Positions 12,172 to 24,073 are shown, numbered from the stretch's first letter. The stretch: 64,000 nucleotides of DNA from Malania oleifera (GCF_029873635.1 NC_080418.1:9195062-9259061), one strand, 5' to 3'. Translations and numbers: made by a program. The notes: generated from the letters alone by a model not told the origin.

Positions 12172-13351
12172 GGCGCGCGCGCGCGCGTATGTACGTAGAA
12201 GTAGAAATATAGGGTTAGAGATGTTATATACCAATTCTTGTTATGTGATTGAGTATGGATTAGAAAGAGAGACTAGTTGTAAATGGTACACTTAATTAAT
12301 TGCCTTGGTGAATGCAGAAGAGGAATCCGTGCTTAAGTAAGTGTATATATAAAGAAGGCTTTTATGTGGAGTGGTAGCCCACTTATTGTTTTGGAGTGGA
12401 ATGATTATTTAATTAGTTGGTTGGGGTTTTCTTTGAAAGATGTATGGTCATCTCTCAAGCAACTAAAATAATTAATTTAGGAATTTATTGCTAACCAATT
12501 GAACAAGTAGGATTCCAGCATCACTAAGAGAGAGAGAGAGAGGAAAATGCCTAACTAAAAATTTAGGGTTAAAGGTGCATATGCAATCAGTTGATTTTGA
12601 TAATCAGATGGAAATTTTTCGTTTGACTAAACTAAGATTTTGACAAATTTTTCGTAACTCATCTTTCTTAATTTTCGGTGGTTTGGTTATTATTTGGAGC
12701 TCACTAGCCTTGGTTTTTCATGATTTAGGCAGCAGCCTTAATTTTCAAGTGAAACCTTTTCGTTTCTATTCAAGTTTGCTTAATCATCTTATTGGTGATG
12801 ACTCATATTGATTTATGTGTCAGTAATTTATAATTCTTAACAATTATAGTTTGTGTATACTTTTAGTTCAACTAGGAAAGACCTGTTGTAACGTACTGCT
12901 TTAATATATATATTGTAATTGTGGTGGCTGATTTTGGTGATTGACTGTGAACTACTTATAATTTTTTAGTAATTGATTAGTCTACTTAGCTTTGATTTGA
13001 ATTAGGGAAAGATTTATCTTGAACTATTGTGTTTTAACCATTATCTATATACCTTTGTTTCCCAACTGGCCACACATGTAATGTGCACATTAATTTTTTA
13101 TCATTATAAATAATTTGAAAAATTATGGAATCATAAATTTTTATTGCAAAAAATTAAGGAAGTGTAAATTGTTTTAAAAGAAATATCAATTTTAAATTTA
13201 TTCATTAATTAATAATTTTATTTAAATTTAAACTCATAAAAGAAAATAGACATTCTAAGATAGTAGAGAAAATAATTTAAAAATATTTGCTCTTCTTTTA
13301 ATTAATACTCCACGTATGTTCGTATAGTTTCAATTTTGCAATGAGGTGGTC

Positions 13352-13385
<34 letters not shown>

Positions 13386-13609
13386 AAGCTGAATTAATGG
13401 ATGAATTTAGACCTTCTTCAATTTGTCATGAACAGATACTCTCTGATTTTGAATGCTTCAATTAGGTAGTCAAATCATTGACTACTAAGCGTAAGTGAAG
13501 ATGAATTCTATAATTGCAATGGAAAATTAAAATATCATTTATAACTTTGTTATTGAAAAGGAACTGATAAAGTTTAGCATGAAGTCTTTTTAGAATTTGA
13601 GTTAGATCA
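11121..13609. other. AT-rich intergenic DNA with local repeats
   Basis: No gene is visible. It contains a 50-bp perfect tandem duplication (two units, 11213-11312, ATTTGGGATTACGACTTTCT...), an (AAT)n tract at 11388-11425, a perfect 14-bp palindrome CCGCATGCATGCGG at 11446-11459, an (AT)(GT)(GC) compound tract at about 12127-12188, a short GA tract near 12530 and another (AT)(GT) tract near 13350. Confidence 0.6.
12127..12188. repeat. Compound alternating purine-pyrimidine tract (AT)n(GT)n(GC)n
   Basis: About 60 bp of alternating purine and pyrimidine: AT steps, then GT steps, then a GC run, with one GGG break. GT and GC steps favour left-handed Z-DNA under supercoiling. Confidence 0.9.
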
Positions 13610-15389
13610 TGTTAAATAAATAAAATGTATATTCCAGAATTATGTAAATTTGTTTAAGTGATAGTATTTATTCTAGTACATGTAATGAACTAACAACTGA
13701 ATTAACAACTTAATTAACAACTGAATTAACAACTAAACTAACAACTCTAAACTAACAATTCAAAAATACACATCTGTTAATATGTCCCCTCAAGATGGAG
13801 ATGGTGAATAAAGATTTAACATCTCCATCTTACAGTAAAAGATGATGAAAAGGACTTCATTGATGTGAAGCATAGATGGAGATGATCCACAGGAGGAGAT
13901 GCCGATGCACAGAGTAGGCGAGGAAGACAACAATGTCATGCGATGAGATGCCGATGCACAAAGCAAGTGAGAAAGATAACGATGTCGGATGGTGAGATGC
14001 CGACAAAGAAGAAAATTGCTGCGAAGTGAAGACCAAAAATATGGCCAAACCGAAGGCAGCAGCGAAACAAAAATGAAGGAAAATTTCCTTCAAGAAAAAT
14101 CAAGAAACTCCAGGTGTAAAAGACGAATTCTTCAATTGAACTCAACGAACTGATAATGCGAAACAAGAACCATTGAAAATTGACGCTCAAGAGAAAATAG
14201 TCTGTGTTGATCAAAGATAGCGCCATCTATCAGAAAGAAATTTCTGAAGAAGAAGAAGAAGAAGACAAAATAGATCCAGAAAGCTGCATCAACTAAAATA
14301 TATCGAACACTCTAAGGCAAGATCTGAAGTTGCTTTAGACGAAGAGATCAATTGTCTCTGAGGAGGAGTGACAAGACTTGGCATAGCCGAAGTGAGGGAA
14401 TGATTGACCAGTAGATTAGACCAAATATGAGTGAGCCGGAGACGAGACGGAGACAACGACAGTGACTAGTAGATCAAACCAGAGATGAGAGTGGAGAGCT
14501 GCGAAGTCGCTCTGAAGTGCGAGGCGCCCGACCAACAATTTCTGCAACAAAAAAAAAATCAAAGAAAAACAGAGGTACCGAGCTTCGATAATGCAACCGC
14601 ACTCCAACATGGGTGTGACAAAATAAGGACACCGGAGCCAGAGAAGTAACCAGAAAGCGCAAGGTCGCTGGAAGACGTGGAGAGTCGAGGGCTGAGAGGC
14701 AAGGCTACGAGAGGATCTTTCTGGAGGCAATGAAAACAGACGATTCTGAACTTCAAATTCGAAAGAGTTAAAGAGTCCGCAGAGAACGAACTCCGCAACA
14801 ACGTTATGATTTCCGAACAACGAAATGCAGAAGGTATATTCAAGTTTTTCTTTGTTTCGCCAGAAAGCTGCTGGGATTTGCCAGCGAATCACGAGACCAG
14901 AACAATCAAAGGATCCCGGTGAGCAGTGCTTTAAGAGGTGAACATCAACTTGCACATACGAATCGCGACGATTTGAGACAACTTCAGAGAGAAGTGAGTC
15001 GCGCTCGGACGGATCAAGCTCGAGATACTGAGCGAAATCAGCGATTCATACGATCCAGTTGTCGAGTTTAAGGAGCCAAAGGACGAGCGATCTTCCAACG
15101 AAGCCTCGATCGCTGAAGACAACGCAGGTCTTGTGGCGTTCTTTCCTGGCAATGACAAATGGTTCGCCAATCGCCATTCGCAAGCAGAGAGAAAGAGAGA
15201 GAATGCTCTGATACCATGTTAAATAAATAAATTGTATATTCTAGAATTATGAAAAGTTGTACAAGTAAAAGTATTTATACTAGTACATGTAATGAACTAA
15301 CAACTGAACTAACATCTCAATTAACAACTGAATTAACAACTAAACTAACAACTCTAAACTAACAATTCAAGAATACACATTTGTTAATA
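13610..15389 (-). mobile_element. Small non-autonomous LTR element (TRIM/LARD type)
   Basis: Two 173-bp direct repeats (13610-13782 and 15217-15389) start TGTTAAATAAATAAA and end TTGTTAATA or CTGTTAATA; they differ at only a few sites. A tRNA-Met PBS (minus strand TGGTATCAGAGC) touches the right repeat at 15205-15216, and a PPT-like TGAGGGGACATA touches the left one, so the element reads on the minus strand. Flanks GATCA and GACCA form a 4/5 TSD. The 1.43-kb inside has no recognisable gag or pol. It has several medium-length minus frames, the largest 179 codons at 14416-14955, that look like no known protein, and a roughly 52-bp imperfect tandem repeat around GAGATGCCGATGCACA at 13898-14005. 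Confidence 0.75.
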
Positions 15390-16522
15390 GACCAAGACCA
15401 TCAATTTTGAGCCTAAATTCTTTGAGAAAGCTATTTAGAATATGTTAATGCTCCATTCATGCATCTCGCTCGAAATTTAATTTCGAATAAGTAAGCCTCT
15501 TATTTTACTCTTTCCATATATAAAAAGATAAGCAATAAAGTAATAAACAGTCGAAAAATTGGTATGATATCAACCATGCAAGTGAATGATAGATTGCAAA
15601 AACGAAACTCCACATCATATTACACACCTCCTTTTACTCTCAACTTAAGAACTCTTAACAAAAATATCTTAAATTTTAATTATGGAGATATGTCTATAAT
15701 CATACGAAATTTCTTTTACCATTAAAGGATTTTTATTAATCGCATGTGAAGGATTGAGATGATCTTAATTAAAATGATGAGTTCAAATCATAAGAATATC
15801 CGTAAAAGTAGGGGTGAAGTAATTCTTTTTATTTTTTATTTTTTATTTTTTATTATTTTTTAAAAGCTCCATCAAACCAATATAAAAGAACGAGTTTAAA
15901 ATAATTTTAATAAGATATTGTGTATTATTTTAATGTAGGAAGGAATTAATTTGTCAGTCTAAAAAATTATTAAGTAAATCTATCATAAAAATCATGTCTC
16001 ATTTTTAGGACATTAATTAGATTGGAAATGGTTGGCCATTTTTTACCCTAAGAATTTGAATGGGGGTTTTGAGATCTGCGAATTTTGGAGGGGACAGGAG
16101 ATCCATGATCTAGGGTTGATAAAAATAAATAAATATTTAAAAAATAAAAGGTACACGTGATCACCATCATGCCTGTACCTAAATTTCTTTATATCTCTCA
16201 TTACATTCAAAAAATAAATGGGAACAATAGTCACCGACGTTGGCCCATATGTTGGAACTATCGGGGTAGAGCAATTTAATTTTGATTTATTGTCTGTACT
16301 TTATTTTTATGTTTTAAATTTTAAATTTAAATTTGAATTTGGATATACTTGAATATAATTTAATATAATTTTATATTATATTTTATTTAAATACATAAAA
16401 TTTAAAATTTAAAATCCTTTTTGATTATCGAGTTTTAGATGCGACCCAAATAAGAGTGTGAGGTTGTTAGTAAGAAATCTTCTTAATAGTAATACTACTA
16501 AAAATAATATAATACTTTGAGT
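15390..16522. other. AT-rich intergenic DNA
   Basis: No coding sequence is seen. A TTTTTTATT mini-repeat lies at about 15825-15860, and an AAATTTAAATT-rich low-complexity patch near 16310-16400. Confidence 0.6.
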
Positions 16523-16978
16523 AAGGATGTGTAATTGGTCGATTCGGCCAATTAACTAAATTAATCAAAAAAATTCGATTAACTATCCATCATAATTGAA
16601 TCAACCGAACTACCTTTCATACCCGAACCTTACTCAACCAAACCAAATTTTCGGTTAACTCGGTTAACCTAATTTAACTGAATCAAATTATAATTAATTA
16701 TGAGAAAAAAATATGATTGTACATTTTCAATATTTAATTTATATTTAACTATTAATTATATAATAATTATGGAACCTTAATTATAAATTATATAATTTAT
16801 ATTTAATTATTAATTAATTATATAATTTAGTTAAATCGGTTAACCGAAATATAATTTCTCCATAAGTGAACCAAAAATCAAATAATCAATTTTATCGAAA
16901 TATAAAATTGAACCGAACTAACCGAATTTGGTCGGTTAGTTCTATTAATTCGATTTTCACTGAATTATGCACACCCCT
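16523..16978. repeat. MITE-like repeat rich in CGGTTAAC/GAACCGA words
   Basis: The left end AAGGATGTGTAATT and the right end (complement AAGGGGTGTGCATAATT) form imperfect terminal inverted repeats. The inside is full of CGGTTAACC, GGTCGGTTAG and ACCGAAC words, as in abundant small hAT-like repeats of plants. No clear 8-bp TSD is seen because a gypsy LTR (TSD CCCCT) starts at the right edge. The class assignment is tentative. Confidence 0.4.
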
Positions 16979-18343
16979 TGTAACGACCCGACCCTTTATA
17001 TGAACTCAGTTGTTACTCATTTATACATAATACCTATACCTGTTCAAAATATGGAAACAACCCGCCCTTAACAGGGACATACGGGTGTAAAACATACATA
17101 ATCATGATGTAAATGTCGCGGAAAAACATAAACATTTATTGGGATTTCTACTAGTCTTATACCAGAGCTCACTAGTACATCCATAATTTACATAATTCGG
17201 ACTTAGAACAATTCTCATTATTACAAAAAAGGACTTCCATCTAAGTTTAATACAAGATTTCCGATGCTTACGTAAGCTAACCAAAATAATCTCCCCAGTC
17301 CCTTGAGCTACTAGGACCGATGTACTGATGGACCTGAAAACAAAGGTTGTATGATAGGGTGAGACACCTCTTAGTAAGGAAGAAGGAGTTACAACAGTGT
17401 GCGACTGCATACATGCATATTTTAATTCAACATTTGGAATATAAATCAAATATTTTCAATACAGTAATACATTAGGTATATCACTATTCGTATTACAAAA
17501 TTCCCACATCTATCTTTCGACCATTTAATGATTTATCAGATGACCAACAGCAAAATATCTCTATAACCAGTTTTACCTCGTGGCTCAGGTTGTGCATTGA
17601 TACTCGTCCAATGCCCTGTTCGTGATGCGGCTCGGTGTATCACTAGCCTCTGTTTATCACATTCTCAGTATAACAAATTTGGAACTTCGTTCCCATATTC
17701 TATGTCAATAGTATAGAAAATCCATTCATTCCTATATCAACATATATCACACAAGTTTGATACAAAAACCTGTTAAATGATAGAAATTCAATATATATAG
17801 TTTAACTGAATAAATAAACGATTCGAGCCTCTCCTACTATAGTATAAACACAAATAAACGATGTTTGTAAAATTTGGAGATTACATGTTGAAATCCTCGT
17901 TTTTACCAAAAATCATAAAATCGTCAAACCAGCATTTCTACTCTGTATAATTTCACAAATAAGCAGTTAAATCATACATAATAACGTAAACTAGCTTTTT
18001 AGCGGTTTAGGTTTTCCAAAATAACTGTTGTAATCAAGTTCCCCTTACCTTATGCTCGAAATGAAACTTCGTACGAAAACAGTCCAAATCGATAACCCAA
18101 GATCCCGAAAACCTAAAACCACAGAACATAATCTTACTATCTTTTCTACTGCTATCCAAATATCTAATCAAAACTAAGATTAGATTCCTACCTCGATTTT
18201 TGAGAAACCCGAAACTCTCCGAAACGACGATCCGCTCCACTAAAAGTGTGGAGTTTCTTCTTCTGATCCATGCAGTACCCTCCGTTTTTGGAAACGGACG
18301 ACGAACGGCGAAGAATCCTAGAGAGAGAGAGGGATTCGCAGCT

Positions 18344-18387
<44 letters not shown>

Positions 18388-18671
18388 TTGGATGAAACTT
18401 AGCCTTTAAGCAACTCATATGGGATATTTATAGAGCCTTTGCCCCGGTCCAATTCGTCGACGAGGTGGCGTTTTTGTCGACGAATCCACCACAAAATTCG
18501 TCGACGAGGCCCTGAATTTCATCGACGAAGATTTCCCGAGAACCCCCAAAACCTCTCGGCATTTTCTCGTTGACGAGGCTCTGAATTTCGTCGACGAGTT
18601 TATGAAGGACTTTGTCGGCGAATGTGATCCTTCTTTGACGAACACAGTTTATGAAGGTTTGTATCTCTACA
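16979..18671 (-). repeat. 3' LTR of the gypsy element
   Basis: It is homologous along its length to the LTR at 25882-27931 with few differences, but lacks about 357 bp that the partner has between its copies of CCAATGCCCTGTTCGTG and TGATGCGGCTCGGTG. A 2-bp TG microhomology sits at the junction, so a deletion in this copy is likely. A GA tract is at 18345-18384; the reversed TATA box (CTATAAATATCCC on the minus strand) is at about 18422-18434. Confidence 0.9.
18422..18660 (-). promoter_or_regulatory. LTR promoter: TATA box and TTCGTCGACGAA array (3' LTR copy)
   Basis: On the minus strand about eight sites such as ATTCGTCGACGAG, TTTGTCGACGAATC, CATCGACGAAG, TCGTTGACGAGG and TTCGTCGACGAG lie at 20-50 bp spacing immediately upstream of a TATAAATA box, with the CT tract downstream of the box. 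A GCCGAGAGG...GGTTCTCGGG block interrupts the array, and a matching GAGAGGGGTTC block occurs in the other gypsy LTRs. Confidence 0.65.
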
Positions 18672-18685
18672 ATCTCCCCTCCTTA
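18672..18685 (-). other. Polypurine tract of the gypsy element
   Basis: On the minus strand AAGGAGGGGAGAT directly precedes the 3' LTR (TGTAGAG...). This is where plus-strand DNA synthesis would be primed. Confidence 0.85.
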
Positions 18686-18920
18686 TAAGAATTTCATCCT
18701 CGAAATTTACTACTAAATGTTAACACAATCTCTTCTTATAATTTCGCTTACAAAAGAGTCGACCGTCACCTACAAAGTGACTTTGGCCTAAATTTATTAC
18801 ATACCCTCACATATGGTGGAGGAATACCGTGGTTACCCAAAAGATACATCAGAAGATTACATTCATAGACAAGACTCTCACAAGTACTTTACCACTTAAT
18901 CTATATTGTCTAATACACAT

Positions 18921-20357
18921 TCATGTACTATCAAATAAATGTGGGTGCTTTTGGCGTATCTCATATTCTAATTCCTATGAAGCTTCTTCTACTGTATGGT
19001 TACACCATAATACTTTCACAAGAAGTATTTCCTTAGTCCGTAACTGTTGTACTTTCGGATCTAATATCTGCACTAGTACTTCCTCATACGATAAGGTGTC
19101 ACTGATCTCTAGAGGTTCGTAACTCAGTACGTGCGATGGATCTGGTACGTACTTCCTCAATACAGCCACGTGAAATACATCATGAACTCTGGACAATGCT
19201 AGAGGTAACGCCACTCGAGAAGCAACCGAACCAATCCTTTCAAGGATTTCAAAAGGCCCGACATACCGAGGACTTAGCTTCCCCTTCTTCCCAAATCTCA
19301 TCACCCCTTTCATCGGAGCGATTCTCAAGGATACCATGTCTCCTATTACAAATTCCAACTCTCGCTGACGAGTATCAGCATAACTCTTCTGTCAACTATG
19401 AGCTGTTTTAATCCTTTTCCTAATCAATGCGACCTTTGCAGAGGTCTTCTGAATCAATTCTAGACCTAGTATCTGCCGCTCACCTATCTGATCCCAGTAC
19501 CATGGAGATCGACACCGAAGACCGTACAAAGCCTCATAAGGTGTCATCTCTATGCTCTCTTGGTATCTGTTGTTATATGAAAATTCAACAAGCGGTAGAT
19601 ATCGTATCCAACTATTACCAAAATCTAGTATACAAGCCCGCAACATATCCTCTAACGACTAAATAGTCCTCTCCGACTGTCCATCCTTCTGCGGGTGAAA
19701 AGACGTACTGAATGTCAATCGCGATCCCAAGGCATCCTGTAGACTCTTCCAGAAATGAGATGTAAAATGCGGATCCCGATCTGAAACAATAGATATAGGG
19801 ACACCGTGGAGTCGTATCACTTCCTGCACATAAAGTTATGCTAACCTATTCAAAGAGTAGCTGACTTTGATTGGAATGAAGTGTACAGTCTTCGTCAATC
19901 GATCTACTATAACCCATATGGCATTCTGCCCATGCACCACCGCAGGTAAACCCGTCACAAAGTCCATCAAGACATGTTCCCACTTCCACTCAGGGACATC
20001 GAGTGGCTAAAGTGGTCCGGCTGGCTTCTGATGTTCTGCTTTGATCTGCTGACAAGTCAGGCACTGTTCTACAAATCAGGCAATCTCTCTTTTCATGTTA
20101 GACCACCAGAAAGATTCCCTCAAATCTAGGTACATTTTCGTACTATCAGGATGTACAGTATAAAGTGAACGATGTGCCTCCTCTAGAATAACCCGTCTAA
20201 TCCCAGCATTATTCGGTACACAAACCTTGCTGCGAAATCTCAATATCCCATCGCCAGGGATACTGAAATCCGGCTTTAGCCCCTTCTGGATTCCTTGCAT
20301 GATATCAACCAACTCAGGATCCTCCTTTTGCGCCACACGGATCCTCTCCTGCAAAGT
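18921..20357 (-). pseudogene. Gypsy integrase with C-terminal chromodomain (degenerate)
   Basis: In order on the minus strand: the HHCC zinc-binding region (EEAHRSLYTVHPDSTKMY ... FVEQCLTCQQIKAEHQ), the core with MDFVTGLP (first Asp), [15 protein letters not shown] (second Asp) and [12 protein letters not shown] (Glu), then GPFEILERIGSVASRVALP, LSRVHDVFHVAVLRKYV, and a chromodomain-like tail (YEEVLVQILDPKVQQLRTK ... VLWCNHTVEEAS). Stops interrupt it near 20074, 20008, 19835, 19646, 19392 and 18974. Each is one transition from a plausible Arg, Gln or Trp codon. After the last stop the frame continues to about 18921. The catalytic residues themselves look kept. The chromodomain would direct integration to marked chromatin. 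Confidence 0.88.
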
Positions 20358-20360
20358 CGG

Positions 20361-21095
20361 CTATACCACCAAGCTAGCAAAGACAACCTGATGGTTTCCT
20401 TCCACTACCTCCAAATTCAATCTCTTAAGGTCCATGCAAATCTGATGCTGAACCTGCACTGCTGAGACTGTCGCATCAACTGACTTCCGACTCAAAGCAT
20501 CAGCTACCACATTAGCTTTTCCTGGGTGATAGCTAATAACACAGTCGTAGTCTTTAATCAATTCAAGCCACCTACGCTATCTCATATTGAGCTCCTTCTG
20601 GGTGAAAAAGTATTTAAGACTTTTATGGTCGGTAAAAATCTCACATCTTTCATCATATAAGTAGTGCCTCCAAATTTTCAGTGCAAACACTACCGCTACT
20701 AATTCTAAATCATGCGTCGGGTAGTTCTTCTCGTATTCTTTAAGTTGACGAGATGCATAAGCCACTACTTTGCCCTGCTGCATTAGAACACAGCCAAGAC
20801 CCTTTTTCGAAGCATCACTGTATATAACAAAACCACCATCACTGGATCGAAGAGTCAGAACTGGAGCAGTGACCAGTCGCCGTTTTAGCTCCTGGAAACT
20901 CAGCTCGCACTCATCCACCCAATCATATCTCTTGCTCTTCCGCGTGATTTTTGTCAAAGGACCCGCCAAACTAGAGAACCCTTCAATAAACCAACGGTAG
21001 TAACCTGCAAGACCTACAAAAATTCTGACCTCCTGCATATTCTTCGGTCTCGCCTAGTCCACTACTGCTTCTATCTTACTCAAGTCTACTGATAC
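20361..21095 (-). pseudogene. Gypsy RT thumb/connection and RNase H (degenerate)
   Basis: It continues reverse transcriptase after the inserted solo LTR: VDLSKIEAVVD, a stop, then [34 protein letters not shown], then RNase H with [19 protein letters not shown] (first Asp), [36 protein letters not shown], and YHPGKANVVADALSRK (last Asp). In-frame stops lie at about 21054, 20576 and 20360. They fit TGG to TAG and CAG to TAG changes. Confidence 0.88.
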
Positions 21096-21468
21096 TGTAA
21101 CGACCCGAATTTAAATTGGAAATTTGAGTAATAAAGAGAGAGGGAAATAAAGACAAAAACAGAAGGAGACCGTAGACTTCATCGACAAATGCGGAGCGTT
21201 TGTCGATGACATTGCATTTGGCGGTTAAAAGTAATTTTTTTAAGATTGCCTGAATTCGTCGAAGAACACAGGGTTTCGTCGACGAAGGCTTCAATAATTT
21301 CGTCGACGAACACAGGGCTTCATCGACGAAGAAAAGCCGAGAGGGGTTCTGGAGCCGACTGAATTTCGTCGACGAAATTAATGAGAATTTGTCGATGAAG
21401 GGTGCTGCTCGTCGACAAAATCCCCTGTATAAATATGGAAAAACCTAATTTTTTAATTCATTTGAAGA

Positions 21469-21517
<49 letters not shown>

Positions 21518-23190
21518 CTCCTCTTCGGCTCTCTCACTCTCTCTCTTCGATTTTGGGTTAGTTTTACGCCGGATCGAAGATCTAAGGCTACCACGACGTT
21601 CTTGGCGAAGTTCCCTACAAGGTTGCCGGAGCGGATCGTTGGGAAAACAAAGTTGGAAATCATCCATGGGTTGAGGTAAGGCTTTTTAAGCCAAATTAGA
21701 CTTTATGGTAGTTATAGGAATTGATGTATGCATGAAAATACTGATGTTTAGTACTGGGGATTTTGAGTTTCAGGGTATTGAGTAGGAAATCCTATGAGGG
21801 TCAGGCTAGGAAATTTGAGGGGCTTTCTCAGTAGCTAGGTAAGGGAGTAAACTAAAGCAATTCTTTTCCATACAAACTATTATTGATTATGAGTAGATTT
21901 ATTTTCAGAAAAACATATGATATATTCGTTTATTATGAATGAAATGTACGATTGGGAAAATACTGCTATGATGCTTAAAAAGTATATGTATGCATGAGAT
22001 GTCAGAAAATCATGATTTCAAAATATGAAGTATGATTTTTAATAGAACATGTGTGGCATAAATATTATTTTACGTAAAATGAGATATGATATGAATGCTT
22101 TTACGAGTAAAATACATTTTCAGGTATTTTGGAAAGATGGGTTATGTTATATTGAGTTGACGAATATATGATAAATGAGTTATTTTCAAATGTAAATACC
22201 TGAAATGTATTTGGCGCAAGGCCATATTTACTATGATTTTGGCACGAGGCCATACATATGATTTTGGCGCAAGGTCGTATCTATGTTTTCGGCATGAGGC
22301 CGTAATGATGTTATGTATGATCATGTATTATATGTTATCACAACCAAGATGTTAGTTTAGTTCAGATCAGGAGCTTGGTACCGTAGCTATGAGTAGATTA
22401 GATTTGGCACGAGGCCGTATTAGTGCTAACCATTCCACGAGGGGATAAGAGATGGATAGTCAATGTGGCTTTTAGTAGAGTGTGGATGTCCACCTGGCAG
22501 TCCGGACCAGGGTGTGGCGGGCCAATCGTACTTACAGACATATTTGATTCGGCAGTGGTTGGCCAACCATTGTCAGGTCCTGCCTTCGGGCTACACAACC
22601 CGTCATAGGGGGTAATACATGACATTAGCTAGCTATTCATCCTGGGTATATTTTCAGTATTACGAGTTATAACAGATGTTTATGTATGTTATGATTTATT
22701 AACGATTATGAAAATACGATTATCCAACATGATATTATAATTATTTTTAGAATTATGAAACGTACTGTATATGTATAAGCACTTTAAAATATTCATGTTG
22801 CCACACAGCTGTATTTAGTTTACTTTCCCTTATTGAGAAGTGTCTCACCCCCAACATTAATATATTTTTCAGGAAACCCAGAGAGACCGGCGGGTCAGGG
22901 CCGCCGTTGAGTGATTGGTGTTTTCCTACTAGAAGGGTAAGCTCTGAGCTAGGACTAGGAGATTTTTGTTGCATAGTCCTAGTGTTATTTTGACTTTTTA
23001 GAGATTGTACATATGAACAGTATATTGATGTTAATAGAAAGCTCTGATATTATGTTTTATAGATGGATGTATGGATTTTTATGTTTACTGCTGCTAGGTT
23101 TTCCGTTGTGTATGACAAGCGTCCCTGTTACCCACAGGTTCGGGTTAACCATTTATTTATTATGTTGTATTTTTATTGAGGGACGTTACA
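21096..23190 (+). mobile_element. Solo LTR, Ty3/gypsy type, inside the gypsy reverse transcriptase
   Basis: It runs TGTAACGACCCGAA...GGGACGTTACA with a perfect TSD GATAC (21091-21095 and 23191-23195). Removing it with one TSD copy rejoins the RT reading frame exactly (KEGVS to VDLSK). TATAAATA at about 21428-21435 followed by (CT)n at 21471-21513 shows plus orientation, opposite to the host element. The middle carries four or five tandem copies of TTTGGC(G/A)C(A/G)AGGCC(A/G)TA at about 22207-22310 and another near 22405. It is younger than the host element. Confidence 0.95.
21178..21436 (+). promoter_or_regulatory. LTR promoter: TTCGTCGACGAA array plus TATA box (solo LTR)
   Basis: About nine sites (TTTGTCGATGA, ATTCGTCGAAGAAC, TTTCGTCGACGAAGG, TTTCGTCGACGAACAC, TTCATCGACGAAG, TTTCGTCGACGAAATT, CTCGTCGACAAAA and others) end about 10 bp before GTATAAATATGG. 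The GAGAGGGGTTC block is inside the array. A CT tract starts about 40 bp after the TATA box. Confidence 0.7.
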
Positions 23191-23195
23191 GATAC

Positions 23196-23996
23196 ACCTT
23201 CTTTAGACACTACATGCCCCAGAAATGCAATTTGTTCCAACCAGAATTCGCACTTCTTCAGTTTAGCATATAACCTCTTATTTCTAAGTATTTGCAATAC
23301 TAGCCTCAAATGAACTTCATGTTCTGCAGCACTCCTAGAATATACTAAGATATCATCAATAAATACCACAACGAACCGGTCTAGATACTCGTGGAAGACC
23401 CTGTTCATCAAATCCATAAATGCTGTAGGTGCATTAGTCAAACCAAAAGGCATAACCATAAATTCAAAATGGTTGTACCGGGTTCGAAATGCAATTTTTG
23501 AGATGTCCTCCGCTTTCACCTTCAGCTGGTGACACCCAGACCATAAGTCAATTTTAGAGAAGCCCTGCGTGCCCTGAAGTTGATCAAACAAATCATCGAT
23601 CCTGGGTAGCGGATATTTATTCTTTATTGTTACTTTATTAAATTCTCGGTAGTCGATGCACATTCTCATCGACCCATCCTTCTTTTTCACAAATAACACC
23701 GGTGCTCCCCAAGGAGAAACATTAGGTCAAATGTATCCCTTGTCAAGCAACTCTTGAAGTTGTTCCTTTAACTCTCTTAGCTTAATTGGAGCCATACGAT
23801 ACGGTGCTTTCGATATCGGTGCCGTATTTGGTGCTAATTCTATGGCAAATTCCAACTCACGCTCCAAAGGTAATCTTGGTAAGTCCTCTGGAAACACGTT
23901 AGGGAATTCGCATACCACAGAAATTGTTTCCAATTCTTGTTCTTCTTCTGGTGTGTCTTTCACAATTGCCAGATATCCTTGGCACCCCCCCCCCAA
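23196..23996 (-). pseudogene. Gypsy reverse transcriptase, N-terminal two thirds
   Basis: The start of RT has FPNVFPEDLPRLPLERELEF and PISKAPYRMAPIKLRELKEQ, then a stop after LLDKGYI (about 23727), then [75 protein letters not shown] and the catalytic motif as [12 protein letters not shown] (both Asp kept). It ends [10 protein letters not shown] at the inserted LTR. The stop fits CGA to TGA at the Arg seen in related elements. Confidence 0.92.
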
Positions 23997-24073
23997 TGAA
24001 GTAGCCTCCTAGCTTGTATAGCAGAAAGGATATGTGGTGTAGAACACACACACGATCCAAGGAACTGAAATTC

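Noticed and set aside
14416..14955. 179-codon protein gene
   Set aside because: It lies inside a non-autonomous LTR element, lacks recognisable motifs and has the skewed composition of a chance frame.
21402..21674. Coding frames spanning the CT tract
   Set aside because: Ser/Leu or Arg/Glu repeats are produced by the microsatellite in the LTR leader, not by a gene.
23160..23699. Integrated plant pararetrovirus polymerase
   Set aside because: The RT sits between gypsy LTRs with integrase and chromodomain, a PBS and a PPT, so it belongs to a Ty3/gypsy element.
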